Below, piece after piece: positions 53,559 to 62,665 of a stretch of DNA of 64,000 nt. The stretch lies in assembly GCA_963817855.1 (NCBI GenBank), contig CAWFQA010000001.1:1178001-1242000 (forward strand). The letters run 5' to 3'. The position numbers were made by a program, and so were the translations under genes. Within the stretch, counting starts at the first letter, position 1. Every line of letters begins with the position of its first letter. The stretch is from JAKAAZ01 sp963817855. GTDB taxonomy: Bacteria > Acidobacteriota > Terriglobia > Terriglobales > Acidobacteriaceae. The notes below the pieces were generated by a model, which was given only the letters and a program-made list of their open reading frames with translations, was not told the DNA's origin and searched no databases.

Positions 53559-53594
53559 TGAGCTAATGGTTACACTTCAATCATTGCTTTACAA

Positions 53595-54740
53595 GTGGGA
53601 CACTGCGTGCTGTTCTCCACCAATTCCAGGGGAAATCGACAATTCGTCAGCATTCGTAAACGCTTGGTTTCGATTTTCGTTGCTGCCGCTTTTGCATGGA
53701 CCGCTGCAGCCAATGCGCAATCGGGACCGCAGCAGACCATTGGGCACCTCGATGTTTCCGCCACCACGGAAAAAGTTCAGGTTTCGGGTGCGGTCACGTT
53801 AACCGGCGACGGCACAGCGCTGGGAAATGGCAGCACCGTTACCGCGGGCAAAGTGACGCTGCCGGTTCATCTGACGCGTGGCGGCCAACTGGATCTTTGC
53901 TCGACGACCACCGTCCATCTTTCGCAACAATATAATGCGGCCGATGCCAACAGCCCGCTGATGGTGGCGCTGGATCATGGAGCGATCGAGGCGCATTACA
54001 AGGTTGGGAAAAATTCCGATGTGGTGCTGACTCCCGACCTGCGCATTCTGCTTTCCGGTCCCGGACAGGCGGATGTTCGCATCCGGCTAAACGATCAGGG
54101 CGACACCTGCGTGGCGAATCGGGGGGACGGCGCACCGTACGTTACGGTGAGTGAGCAGATGGGCCCCGGCGTGTACCGCGTAATGCCGAATCAGCGGGTG
54201 ATGTTTGAGCAGGGCAGTGTCCGCAACGTTGTCGACAATGAAGCGCAGCCTTGTGGTTGTCCGGCGGCGTCGGTACTCTCGGTGGCAAGCGCTGGCTCGA
54301 CCGCTGCACCGGGAAAGGCTGTGGCGAAGCCGGGAGAAGCGGTTGCAGCCAAACCGGCTGAGACTGCGGACCCTTTGGGGGGTCCCAGTTCGACGCCCGC
54401 GGACACCGCGTTTCCGCTTGCAGAAAGTGAAGGACTCGCGCCGCCACCGGCGCTTCCTACGAAACCGGTGGTGCTGCCGGGCGAAACCCATTCTGAAGTG
54501 ACCACGACGCTGAGCTACACCGCACCGAAGCAGACAGTGCCCACTGGTACGCCATCTGGAATGGCGACGCCGGAGAGTGCGGCCACGGTCGCAAGTTCGC
54601 CGGCTCCGGGATTTGGGCCTACGGTGAATACGAGCCCTGTCGCGGTCGCAGAAGCTCCGCCTTTCCAGCAGCCAAAATCACAGCACAAGCCCGGCTTCTT
54701 CCATAAAGTTGGCAGATTTTTCGCGAAGATCTTTGGATAG
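53595..54740 (+). CDS. Exported proline/alanine-rich protein (FecR-like N-terminal part)
   Basis: About 381 residues if the GTG at 53595 is the start; a TTG at 53664 is an alternative and neither has a good ribosome site. A signal peptide (RLVSIFVAAAFAWTAAANAQ) is clear. The next ~170 residues are strand-rich and resemble FecR-like beta-sandwiches (LTRGGQLDLCSTTTVHLS, MVALDHGAIEAHY). Residues about 220-360 are low-complexity Pro/Ala/Thr, and the end is a basic amphipathic helix (FFHKVGRFFAKIFG) that may contact a membrane. Function unknown. Confidence 0.7.
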   Translation: MGHCVLFSTNSRGNRQFVSIRKRLVSIFVAAAFAWTAAANAQSGPQQTIGHLDVSATTEKVQVSGAVTLTGDGTALGNGSTVTAGKVTLPVHLTRGGQLDLCSTTTVHLSQQYNAADANSPLMVALDHGAIEAHYKVGKNSDVVLTPDLRILLSGPGQADVRIRLNDQGDTCVANRGDGAPYVTVSEQMGPGVYRVMPNQRVMFEQGSVRNVVDNEAQPCGCPAASVLSVASAGSTAAPGKAVAKPGEAVAAKPAETADPLGGPSSTPADTAFPLAESEGLAPPPALPTKPVVLPGETHSEVTTTLSYTAPKQTVPTGTPSGMATPESAATVASSPAPGFGPTVNTSPVAVAEAPPFQQPKSQHKPGFFHKVGRFFAKIFG

Positions 54741-54781
54741 AGCTCTGACCGGATGATCTTGTATTTGAGGAGCAAGAGAAT

Positions 54782-54813
54782 CCCAGGTCTCAAAATCGAG
54801 ACCTGGGGCACCC
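54782..54813. repeat. Hairpin with GGGGCACCC tag
   Basis: CCCAGGTCTC pairs with GAGACCTGGG, loop AAAATC, followed by GCACCC. It lies between the convergent exported-protein and ADOP genes and may also act as a terminator-like barrier, although no T-run follows. Confidence 0.65.
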
Positions 54814-54904
54814 ACATGTCGTTAAGGACATACATTTTGATACGGTCACAGACCTAGATCCGCGAAGAGCGGCCTTCGAAAATATGGCGGCGGTCATCGA
54901 GCCG

Positions 54905-57577
54905 CTACTCGGTTCGAAGAGCCCTCATAGGTTCGATCCGCGAAGCGCGAATGGCCGGCACTACGCAGGCTATGACTGCGGTGAGCAGAAGGCTGGCGAT
55001 CATCCCAGCAAAAACGCTGGGATCGAGGATGCTGGTTCCATAGAGGATGGAACGAATCATTGACCCGGCGGCGATGCCTCCGGCCAAGCCAAGAATCAAT
55101 CCAATGAAAACTGGACGCAGGCCATCCATCAAGACGAGGCGCAGCACTTGAGCACGTTGCGCGCCCAGCGCCAGGCGGATGCCAATTTCCTTAACCCGCT
55201 GCGTGACCAGATAGGACAGAACTCCGTACAGCCCGACAGCGGCAAGCAGCAATGACAAGGCCGCAAACGCGAGCACCAGCGTGGCGCTGAAATTCTGGCT
55301 GGTGGTGTCTTTGCTGATGATCTGCTGCATCGTCAGAACTTCGTATACAGGAAGCTGCGGAGCCAGAGCGGCAAACTGCTTCTGAATGGGGACCGACATT
55401 GCAAGGGGGTTCCCGGCCGTGCGCACGACGAGTGTGGCGTCGCTCGCCGCGCGGGGAATGCCGGAAAGAATGGGGAAATATACGGTTGCCTTGATCGGCT
55501 TAGTTACGTCATAGAGCGTGTCGCCGACCACGCCGATGATCTGGTAGTTCTCCAGCTTGCCGGACCAATGAATATTGATGTTTTCCCCAATCGGGTTCGC
55601 GTGGGGAAAGAATTGATCGGCAAACATTTTGCTGACGACAATGTAGTGGTATCGATCCAGACGCTCCTGCTGCGTGAATACCCGGCCGCGGAGCAGCGGG
55701 ATCTGCATCGTCCGAAAATATTCTGGGCTGGCGGTGCGAGTCAGCGCCTCGTCCTGCAATTGGAAGCTGGTCGAGGGACGCGAGGGGATGGTGAAAACGT
55801 TGTCGTTTTCGTAACCGCCGCCGGGCGCGGTGGAGACCAGCGCAGCGGAACGCACTCCCGGCAGACGGCGCACGCGATCCAGCAGCGACGCATGGAAGGC
55901 GGTAATTTTCGCCGGCGTATCGTATTGTTTTTCCGGCAAGCCGTATTGCATGGTCAGCACATGATCCGTTACGCAGCCCAGGTCGGCGCCGCGCAGGTGC
56001 AAGAAGTTCTTGAAGAGCAGTCCGGCAGATATCAGCAGGACGACGGTCAGCGCAATCTCCGCGGTCAGCAACGCTTTGCGTAGCGTTGCGCGCGACGCAC
56101 TGCCGCTGGCGGAACGCGAAGAGTCCTGCAATGCCCGGAGGACGTCCTTCCCGGTGGAGGAGATGGCAGGCAGGAGGCCCGCCAACAATGCAGCGAGAAA
56201 GGCGATCCCCAGCGAGAAGAGCAAAACGGGGCCATCTACACGAATTTCAGTGGCGCGGGGGAGAGAAGGCAGATGGGTCGCGATCCATTTTGTCGCCAGT
56301 AGCGAGAGCAGCAATCCGAGTGCTCCCCCTGAGAAGCAAATCAGCAGGCTTTCGACCATCTGTTCCAGGATGAGCGTGAGGCGGCTGCCACCGAGAGCGC
56401 CGCGAACAGCAACCTCCTTGCGTCTGGCAGCGCCGCGCGCTACCAGTAGATTGGAAACATTCAGGCAGGCGATCAGCAACATGCACCCCACCGCGCAAAG
56501 CAGCATGATCAGGGATGGCTTCACGTCTTGCACAACATCGTCAATCATGGGTCGTGTCACGACATCTTCCGCGACGGGAGCGCTGAGATTTGCCAGATGC
56601 ATCCGGTATTGGAGCGCGCTGACGGGCTTGGCAGCGGCGGCGGCGGAGGTGCCGGGACGCAGCCGGGCAATTACCCTGCTCCCATGGAAGTCGTGGTGGG
56701 CGTACTCCTCCGGGGTAAAGGTCGAAGCATAGGGCACCCAGAGCTGCACCGAAGGGTCAGGATAGGTAAACCAGCGCGGCAACACGCCGACAATGACGTG
56801 AGGAACCGCGTTCAGAAGAACCTTTTTGCCGAGAACGGAAGGGTTGCCATTGAAGCGCCGCTGATACAGGCTCCACGTGAGGATTGCGACCGGGTCGCCT
56901 CCCGGTTGGTCTTCCTGCGGAGTAAAGGTGCGACCCAGCGCCATGGGGACGCCCAGAACGGAGAAGAGATTCCACGAACCGGCCGACGACAAAACATTTT
57001 CCGGCAAATCGCCGTGTTCGCCGGTGAGGTTGACGCCGTGCCATTTCCAAGCGGCCATGTCCTGAAAACTGTGGGTTTGCCGGCGCCAGTCGTTGAAGTC
57101 CGCCGCTGAAACAAAGTTGTAATTGAAACCGTCGCTGTTCGCTGTGGCAGCGCGGAAATGTTCGTAGACCATGACCAGCCGGTCGGGATCATGGAAAGGT
57201 AGCGGTTTGAGCAGCACTGCGTTGACGATGGTGAAGAGCGATGCGGTCGCGCCAATGCCGAGAGCCATGACCAGGATGGCGATGATGGCGAAGCCGGGCG
57301 AGCGGCGGAGCGTGCGAGCGCCGTATCGCAGGTCGCGGATGAATTTCTCTAGTCCGTTCCAGCTCCATTGGGAGCGAGCCTGGTCGCGGAGCAGCGTGGG
57401 GTTGCCGAAGGCGCGCAACGCAGCCGAGCGAGCTTCGTGCTCGCTCATGCCCCGGGCGATGTTTTCGGCGATATGCTGTTGCAGATGAAACTGCAGTTCA
57501 TCATTCAGCCGCTGCGTTTCTTCTCCGCGACGAAACAGCGCCGACACTGCCATGCGGAATCGGTCGAAAAATCGCAT
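54905..57577 (-). CDS. ADOP-type ABC permease (MacB/FtsX domain duplication)
   Basis: 890 residues from ATG 57577 behind GGAGGG; the frame upstream to 57847 is antisense noise over the PadR gene. A soluble helical N-terminus (about 1-75, with LNDELQFHLQQHIAENIARGMSEHEA) is typical of acidobacterial duplicated orphan permeases. The first TM is at about 90-115 (GFAIIAILVMALGIGATASLF), followed by a MacB periplasmic core domain, three FtsX TMs near 350-480, a second TM and core domain, and the final FtsX triplet (VLSYLVTQRVKEIGIRLALGAQR). No ATPase gene is adjacent. It sits 16 bp after padR and is probably repressed by it. Confidence 0.93.
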   Translation of the reverse strand: MRFFDRFRMAVSALFRRGEETQRLNDELQFHLQQHIAENIARGMSEHEARSAALRAFGNPTLLRDQARSQWSWNGLEKFIRDLRYGARTLRRSPGFAIIAILVMALGIGATASLFTIVNAVLLKPLPFHDPDRLVMVYEHFRAATANSDGFNYNFVSAADFNDWRRQTHSFQDMAAWKWHGVNLTGEHGDLPENVLSSAGSWNLFSVLGVPMALGRTFTPQEDQPGGDPVAILTWSLYQRRFNGNPSVLGKKVLLNAVPHVIVGVLPRWFTYPDPSVQLWVPYASTFTPEEYAHHDFHGSRVIARLRPGTSAAAAAKPVSALQYRMHLANLSAPVAEDVVTRPMIDDVVQDVKPSLIMLLCAVGCMLLIACLNVSNLLVARGAARRKEVAVRGALGGSRLTLILEQMVESLLICFSGGALGLLLSLLATKWIATHLPSLPRATEIRVDGPVLLFSLGIAFLAALLAGLLPAISSTGKDVLRALQDSSRSASGSASRATLRKALLTAEIALTVVLLISAGLLFKNFLHLRGADLGCVTDHVLTMQYGLPEKQYDTPAKITAFHASLLDRVRRLPGVRSAALVSTAPGGGYENDNVFTIPSRPSTSFQLQDEALTRTASPEYFRTMQIPLLRGRVFTQQERLDRYHYIVVSKMFADQFFPHANPIGENINIHWSGKLENYQIIGVVGDTLYDVTKPIKATVYFPILSGIPRAASDATLVVRTAGNPLAMSVPIQKQFAALAPQLPVYEVLTMQQIISKDTTSQNFSATLVLAFAALSLLLAAVGLYGVLSYLVTQRVKEIGIRLALGAQRAQVLRLVLMDGLRPVFIGLILGLAGGIAAGSMIRSILYGTSILDPSVFAGMIASLLLTAVIACVVPAIRASRIEPMRALRTE

Positions 57578-57593
57578 TGGAATACCCTCCGGT

Positions 57594-57923
57594 TCAGGCT
57601 TCGTCCACAACCAGGTTGATGGCGGTGGAGAGACGGCTCCAGCTTTGCTTTTCCCGTTCCAACTGCGAACGACCGGCGGCGGTGAGCGAGTAGAACTTGG
57701 CCTGACGGCCGCCTTCGGTCTCGCTCCACCTGGCGCGAATCCAACCCTGCTGTTCCAGCCGATGCAGCGCGGGGTAGAGCGAACCCTGCTGCACCTGCAG
57801 CACCTCGTTGGAAATTTGCTGGATGCGTTTGGCGATGGCCCAGCCATGTTTCGGCTCGAGCGAGATAGTTTTCAGAATCAGCAGATCAAGCGTGCCTTGG
57901 ACGAGATCACTCGGTTTACCCAT
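57594..57923 (-). CDS. PadR family transcriptional regulator
   Basis: 109 residues from ATG 57923. The winged helix has LVQGTLDLLILKTISLEPKHGWAIAKRIQQISNEVLQVQQGSLYPALHRLEQQGWIRARW, the PadR signature, and a short C-terminal dimer helix. It precedes the ADOP permease gene in one unit. A 12-bp-arm palindrome lies 4 bp upstream of its start codon, an apt autoregulatory operator. Confidence 0.94.
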   Translation of the reverse strand: MGKPSDLVQGTLDLLILKTISLEPKHGWAIAKRIQQISNEVLQVQQGSLYPALHRLEQQGWIRARWSETEGGRQAKFYSLTAAGRSQLEREKQSWSRLSTAINLVVDEA

Positions 57924-57927
57924 ACTA

Positions 57928-57960
57928 TGACTATCTACACTAGTGGATTGTAGATAGTCA
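57928..57960. promoter_or_regulatory. Likely PadR operator
   Basis: Perfect inverted arms TGACTATCTACA and TGTAGATAGTCA with a 9-base spacer. It is directly upstream of padR and between padR and the CDF-like gene stop. The TATCTAC half-site is like that seen before many acidobacterial padR-permease units (recalled, not searched). Confidence 0.88.
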
Positions 57961-57963
57961 ACA

Positions 57964-58611
57964 CTAACGGGAGCTGAGGCAGCCGCAGGGATGGTTGCGC
58001 CAGGCTTCGCGGCCTTCTTGCAACAGCAGAGGGATAGCGACGAATGCGGCCACAGAGTCGAACCATGCGATATGAAACAGAGCGTTGAGCGCCAAACCTG
58101 CCAGAGCGATTGCAGCCAGATAGGCGCAGGTGGCCGATTGCACGGCATCAGCGGCGAGAGCCGAGTTGCCGCTGCGACGCGCTTCCCGGCGCTTGAGCTT
58201 CGCCAGAATGGGCATCGCGAGGAGAGCGGCCAGCGTGATGGCGATGCCGAGGGGACTTGTCTGGGGTGGCAGATGCAGGGTTAGAGACAGAATGGCGGCG
58301 GCGCAGACAACGCCGGCAAGAGCAAACAACAGGACGGCGGCGAGTCGGGTTGCGATTCTGGGCGAAATGGAAATGCGGGGAACGAATTGCAACAGGACGA
58401 CGCAGGCGGACAGTAGCTCCACAAAGCTGTCGAAACCAAAGGCGAGTAACACCGGGCTGTGAGCGGTTGCCGCGGCGTAGAGGGAGATGCCGCACTCCAC
58501 CAGCATCCACGCGAGGGTGATGCCCTGCAGCCAGAACACGGTAGAGCGGCGCGAGGGTGGGCAGGCCTCTGAGGCGGGCTGAGAAGGTGCGATGGGCGCG
58601 GAGTCCGTCAT
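57964..58611 (-). CDS. Cation-diffusion-facilitator-like membrane protein
   Basis: 215 residues with about six membrane segments. Segments AFGFDSFVELLSACVVLL and ALAADAVQSATCAYLA correspond to the TM2 and TM5 zinc-site helices of CDF transporters; the usual second Asp of the TM5 site is replaced by the SATC stretch. There is no C-terminal cytoplasmic metal-binding domain. Transport is therefore uncertain. It ends just before the PadR operator on the same strand. Confidence 0.75.
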   Translation of the reverse strand: MTDSAPIAPSQPASEACPPSRRSTVFWLQGITLAWMLVECGISLYAAATAHSPVLLAFGFDSFVELLSACVVLLQFVPRISISPRIATRLAAVLLFALAGVVCAAAILSLTLHLPPQTSPLGIAITLAALLAMPILAKLKRREARRSGNSALAADAVQSATCAYLAAIALAGLALNALFHIAWFDSVAAFVAIPLLLQEGREAWRNHPCGCLSSR

Positions 58612-58661
58612 CTTGTTTCAGGATAGATCGCGCATGGCAGGGACGGCCCATACACACACCT

Positions 58662-60275
58662 TTATCGCAAAACATAGATTCGGTAGCCGTATCCGCGTAG
58701 GCCGCGTTTTGGCGGAGTGAAACCGCGCTCCGTGTACAGCGTGTAATGCTGGTTGAGATAATCCCGGAACGCGGGCCAGCGGTTCAATTTGCTGTAATCG
58801 TCCGCGCGCTCAGGATAGAGCCATCGTCCCAGGATGATGACACGGGGCCGATTGTTGAGGAACTGATCCCAGAAGCGCTCGCGCACGTATGCGATCGCGG
58901 GATACTTGCTTGGGCCGAAGATGAAGTAGTCGTAGACCAGTCCCGTTGATTGCAGCAGATGCAGGTGGTAGAGAGCTGTTGCGCATTCCGGGGACATGGC
59001 AATGCACTGGACGGAGCCGGAAAGGTTTGACCCTCCAAGAGAAATCAAGTCGCGTCGCAAGGCTTGATTGTAGGTTTCATCCCAGGTGCGGCTGCTTGCG
59101 CGCGCCGTAAAAATGCCAGCGACAAGTGCTCCGTACAGGAGTCCCGCATATGCGAGTTTGCGAAGATATCCTGAGCGGCGCGTGGCGGCTGCGAACTCGA
59201 TGCCTACCCAAAGCAAAACGAAAGCGGCAAAAGGATAGCGATGGTACAGAAATCCCTTCCCCTGGGCGATGTCCGAGGCTGCGCCGAACAGGATTCCGGC
59301 AACGAGGAGAGTGCGTTCCCAGGTCCATTTGGTGCGCTGCAACAGAGCGATCGCCAGGCTGAGAAACAGGAGCGCTCCGATCGAGTTGACGAGGAGCAAT
59401 CGAAGCAGCGACGGCACGGAATGTCGACCGAGCGTGGCATAGTAGGGCAGCAGTGTTCGCTCGGTGACAACAAATGCCTGAAGCGCATGCTCTTTTAGAA
59501 GAAAGCCAAATGCCACCAGGATCGGGACGGCCATACCGGCAACGCTCAACATTGCTGCTTCTAGAAACGGCTTCTGCTGGGAGCGCAGGCGCCAGCAAAA
59601 CGCGATCAGCAGGAAGAGAGTCAATAGGAGCGCTTGCGGCTTGTACGTGATGGGTGCCGCGGCAAAAAGACCGAAGAAAAAGAGCAGCCATTTCTTGTCT
59701 TGACGCAGCGCTTCAAACAGGAAAGCGTAGGCGCAAAGAAACAATGCCGCGATGATGAAGTCGCGCTGGCCGAGCTGGGCAGGGCCGTCCTGGCCGTGAA
59801 ACAGAGCGAACAGGGATGCGGCAAAAAAGCCATACAACCAGTCATAGGCGCGGGCAATGGAAATCATTGCAGCGACTGCTGCCGAAATCAGCAAGAGATC
59901 AAAGGCGCGCCACGCGAGCGACCCAGCCCCTAACAGGTGAGCGACGCTCCAATTGGTGAGATAAATTCCCGGCATATTCATCTCGATGAGATACCGGTAG
60001 GGCGCGAACCCATGATCCATCAGGAAGCAAAGATAGCTGATCTGCGCGGGATCGTTGACCTGGGGCCAGTGAATCGAGCGGACTACGAATACGCCGAGAC
60101 AGGCGGTGAGCCAGATGAACAGGGCGATACGAACGATCGTCCGAATTGGGGAAGCAGGCTGTTCGAGAAAGCCGCCTGCCGCGGAGTGCGTGTCGGCACT
60201 TCTGGCGCGATGCTGAGATACTTTGGAGTGTTGCGCCGCCCGATTCGCTGGAAATTGGCTCATGAATAGATGCAA
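58662..60275 (-). CDS. GT-C-fold glycosyltransferase-like membrane protein
   Basis: 537 residues with about ten membrane segments. An early loop after TM1 (SIHWPQVNDPAQISYLCFLMDHG) has the Asp-Pro pair seen in the catalytic loop of dolichyl-phosphate-mannose/ArnT-like enzymes (ED or DP variants). A C-terminal soluble domain (about 420-537) contains RVIILGRWLYP. The substrate is unknown. It follows a GT2 gene on the same strand, so the two may act in one envelope-glycan step. Confidence 0.75.
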   Translation of the reverse strand: MHLFMSQFPANRAAQHSKVSQHRARSADTHSAAGGFLEQPASPIRTIVRIALFIWLTACLGVFVVRSIHWPQVNDPAQISYLCFLMDHGFAPYRYLIEMNMPGIYLTNWSVAHLLGAGSLAWRAFDLLLISAAVAAMISIARAYDWLYGFFAASLFALFHGQDGPAQLGQRDFIIAALFLCAYAFLFEALRQDKKWLLFFFGLFAAAPITYKPQALLLTLFLLIAFCWRLRSQQKPFLEAAMLSVAGMAVPILVAFGFLLKEHALQAFVVTERTLLPYYATLGRHSVPSLLRLLLVNSIGALLFLSLAIALLQRTKWTWERTLLVAGILFGAASDIAQGKGFLYHRYPFAAFVLLWVGIEFAAATRRSGYLRKLAYAGLLYGALVAGIFTARASSRTWDETYNQALRRDLISLGGSNLSGSVQCIAMSPECATALYHLHLLQSTGLVYDYFIFGPSKYPAIAYVRERFWDQFLNNRPRVIILGRWLYPERADDYSKLNRWPAFRDYLNQHYTLYTERGFTPPKRGLRGYGYRIYVLR

Positions 60276-60356
60276 AGTCTGCGGTGATGGAATGAATGCA
60301 ACAAAAAGAACCTGCGCCGCGTCTGCGGTGATTCGAATCGGCGGTACGACAATCGG

Positions 60357-61163
60357 CTAGGCTTTCGCTCGCTGCAGCACTTGTCGTTCTGACGTCGATT
60401 CAGGCCTCAACCGCTGCCGCGCATCGTCTCGAAAAATGCGAGGCGCAGGCAATCCGTGGCGGGACATCCAGAACTGGCCAGCGGTTCCAAGTACTCCAAA
60501 ACCGTATCGCACGCTGCGGCGGAAGTTAATGGAAGAGGCCTCCGGGAAGTATTTCGCCGGACAAGAGATCTCGCCAATCTGGAAGCCAAAGTGCATGCAC
60601 TGCACCAACATCTGATTGTCGAAGACGAAGTCATCGGAGCAGGCGAGCAGCGGCAACCGTTCCAGCACCGCTCGGCTCCATGCGCGATATCCGGTGTGGT
60701 ATTCAGAGAGCTTGTACCCGGTCAAAAGATTTTCCAGCAACGTTAGTACCCGATTGCCCACGTACTTATACCTGGGCATTCCTCCCTTGAGCGCGCCACG
60801 GCCCAGAATGCGCGAGCCCAGAACAACATCGAATTCGCCATATGCAATCATCGATGCCATGCTGCAGACGAGCTTGGGAGTGTATTGATAATCCGGATGC
60901 AACATAACAATGACATCGGCGCCGCGCGACAGCGCTTCCGCATAACAGGTTTTCTGGTTCGCGCCATAGCCTAGATTTCGATTGTGCTGCAGGGTGTGGA
61001 GTCCCAGTTCACGCGCCAGTTGCAATGTATCGTCCGAACTGGCGTCATCTGTCAGGATGACGTCATCCACCAGCTCCCAGGGCAATTCAGCCACGGTTTG
61101 CCGCAGCGTGCGGGAGGCATTGTAGGCGGGCAGAACGACCGTAATTTTTCTGCCGTTCATCAT
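60357..61163 (-). CDS. Family 2 glycosyltransferase (polyprenol-phosphate mannosyltransferase-like)
   Basis: 268 residues. GT2 motifs are ITVVLPAYNASRTLRQTV, DDVILTDDASSDDT (nucleotide Asp) and ADVIVMLHPDYQYTP, where the usual DxD is replaced by HPD. The GYRAWSR segment is like that of Dpm1/DPMS-type acceptor loops. It lacks C-terminal membrane helices. It probably makes a lipid-linked sugar donor used by the GT-C-like protein downstream (inference). Confidence 0.9.
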   Translation of the reverse strand: MMNGRKITVVLPAYNASRTLRQTVAELPWELVDDVILTDDASSDDTLQLARELGLHTLQHNRNLGYGANQKTCYAEALSRGADVIVMLHPDYQYTPKLVCSMASMIAYGEFDVVLGSRILGRGALKGGMPRYKYVGNRVLTLLENLLTGYKLSEYHTGYRAWSRAVLERLPLLACSDDFVFDNQMLVQCMHFGFQIGEISCPAKYFPEASSINFRRSVRYGFGVLGTAGQFWMSRHGLPAPRIFRDDARQRLRPESTSERQVLQRAKA

Positions 61164-61342
61164 GGGACGTAGTGGAGTGTATCACTTTCATTTCGACGAG
61201 GGGCGAGTTGGGCCCGTAGGCTTTCCATCGGCGAACCGGTCCTGTTCCCCGGCTACGCTACACTGGAAGGGTTGACCTTTGCGTTCGGCGGAGCATCCGC
61301 TGCGAGCGAAATTCTGACAAGTGTTAAGGAGCAAGCTTTCTT

Positions 61343-61903
61343 ATGGCGATTCCCGCCACTCAATTACGACCTGGGATGATCATCAAGCACAACGGTGAGT
61401 TGCATTCCGTTTTCAAGGTAGAGCATCGCACCCCCGGCAACCTGCGCGCGTTTATCCAGGCTAAGCTGCGCAACCTGCGCACCGGCGCTATGTACGAGCA
61501 CCGTTTTCGCTCGCCCGACCCCATCGAACGCGTGATTGTGGACGAAGTCGCGATGGAGTTCCTGTACTCCGACGGTGACGATTACTACTTTATGAACACG
61601 GAAAACTTTGAGCAGACGAATTTGAACGCGGAAACGCTGGGTGATGCGGTGGAATATTTGATTCCGAACCTGCCAATCAAAGTTTCGTTTTTCGATGGAG
61701 TGCCGGTCGGGATCGATCTGCCGCAGACGGTGGAAATGACTGTCGTCGAGACGGAGCCGGGCCTGAAGTCCGCCACAGCCTCTTCCGTGACCAAGCCTGC
61801 CAAGCTGGAAACCGGGCTGGTGGTGCAGGTGCCTCCGTTCATCAACGAGGGCGAAAAGATTCGCGTCGATACGGCCGAGGGCGCATACCTTTCTCGCGCA
61901 TAG
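61343..61903 (+). CDS. efp: Translation elongation factor P with non-canonical tip
   Basis: 186 residues with all three EF-P domains: KOW-like start (MAIPATQLRPGMIIKHNGE), OB domain 2 and the C-terminal VVQVPPFINEGEKIRVDTAEGAYLSRA. EF-P relieves ribosome stalling at polyproline. The tip loop is PGNLRAF, so Asn33 takes the place of the Lys that EpmA lysylates in E. coli (PGKGQ); it is also not the Arg type that EarP rhamnosylates. No epmA, epmB or earP gene is visible here. Ribosome site AAGGAG is upstream. Confidence 0.95.
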   Translation: MAIPATQLRPGMIIKHNGELHSVFKVEHRTPGNLRAFIQAKLRNLRTGAMYEHRFRSPDPIERVIVDEVAMEFLYSDGDDYYFMNTENFEQTNLNAETLGDAVEYLIPNLPIKVSFFDGVPVGIDLPQTVEMTVVETEPGLKSATASSVTKPAKLETGLVVQVPPFINEGEKIRVDTAEGAYLSRA

Positions 61904-61985
61904 CTGGCCGGTGTTGACCCGATTCCAGAGCATTCCCTTCCTCCAGGAACCAAGTCTGAAATTTTAGCGTATAAAAGTCGACGGC

Positions 61986-62585
61986 ATGTTCGTCTGGGGG
62001 GCTGAATTGTCTATTGCGATGATTCCGTATGCAGCGGTGAAGTGGCTCTGGATTGTCTTCGGCAGCTTTTGGGTGCTGGCCGCGTTCGTCCAAAAACGCA
62101 ACGCACGCCGGCAGTCAATCGGCTCGCGCCTGATCCAGATGTCGATCATTCTGCTGGTGCTGGTGCCATTTTTCGTCGAAGGCCGCCGAGTGGGCCCGCT
62201 GTATCGGCATCTCTATCCCAATGTGCTGGTCGTCCAGTATTTCGGCGTTCTGCTGATGTTCCTCGGCTTTGGGTTCGCGGTGTGGGCGCGCTTCGTCCTG
62301 GGACGCAATTGGAGCGGAATCGTCACGGTCAAAGAAGACCACACTTTGATTACCCGCGGACCTTATGCGTGGGTACGGCATCCGATTTACACCGGCATTT
62401 TGCTGGCACTGCTGGGTACAGCACTCACGCTGGGAACGACCGTCAACCTGGTGGAAGTGCCTGTTGTCGCATTCGCGCTTTGGCTGAAGCTCCGCATCGA
62501 GGAGAAGTTCATGTTAGAAACCTTCGGTGAGCAGTACACCGCCTACGGTCGGCGAGTCAAGGCGCTGATTCCACATGTAATTTGA
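61986..62585 (+). CDS. Isoprenylcysteine carboxyl methyltransferase-like (ICMT/PEMT) membrane protein
   Basis: 199 residues with five membrane segments. The C-terminal SAM-binding pattern of ICMT/PEMT proteins is clear: DHTLITRGPYAWVRHPIYTGILLALLGTAL and RIEEKFMLETFGEQYTAYGRRVKALIP. In bacteria such proteins methylate lipids or small molecules; the acceptor is unknown. The first ATG at 61986 lacks a ribosome site; ATG 62022 is an alternative. Confidence 0.88.
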   Translation: MFVWGAELSIAMIPYAAVKWLWIVFGSFWVLAAFVQKRNARRQSIGSRLIQMSIILLVLVPFFVEGRRVGPLYRHLYPNVLVVQYFGVLLMFLGFGFAVWARFVLGRNWSGIVTVKEDHTLITRGPYAWVRHPIYTGILLALLGTALTLGTTVNLVEVPVVAFALWLKLRIEEKFMLETFGEQYTAYGRRVKALIPHVI

Positions 62586-62665
62586 TCCGCGGCAAACCCG
62601 GGGTGGAATTCATCTTTCGCGGGTTGCACATTTCTCTTCTCATCTGCGACACTGCCCTTGCTGTC

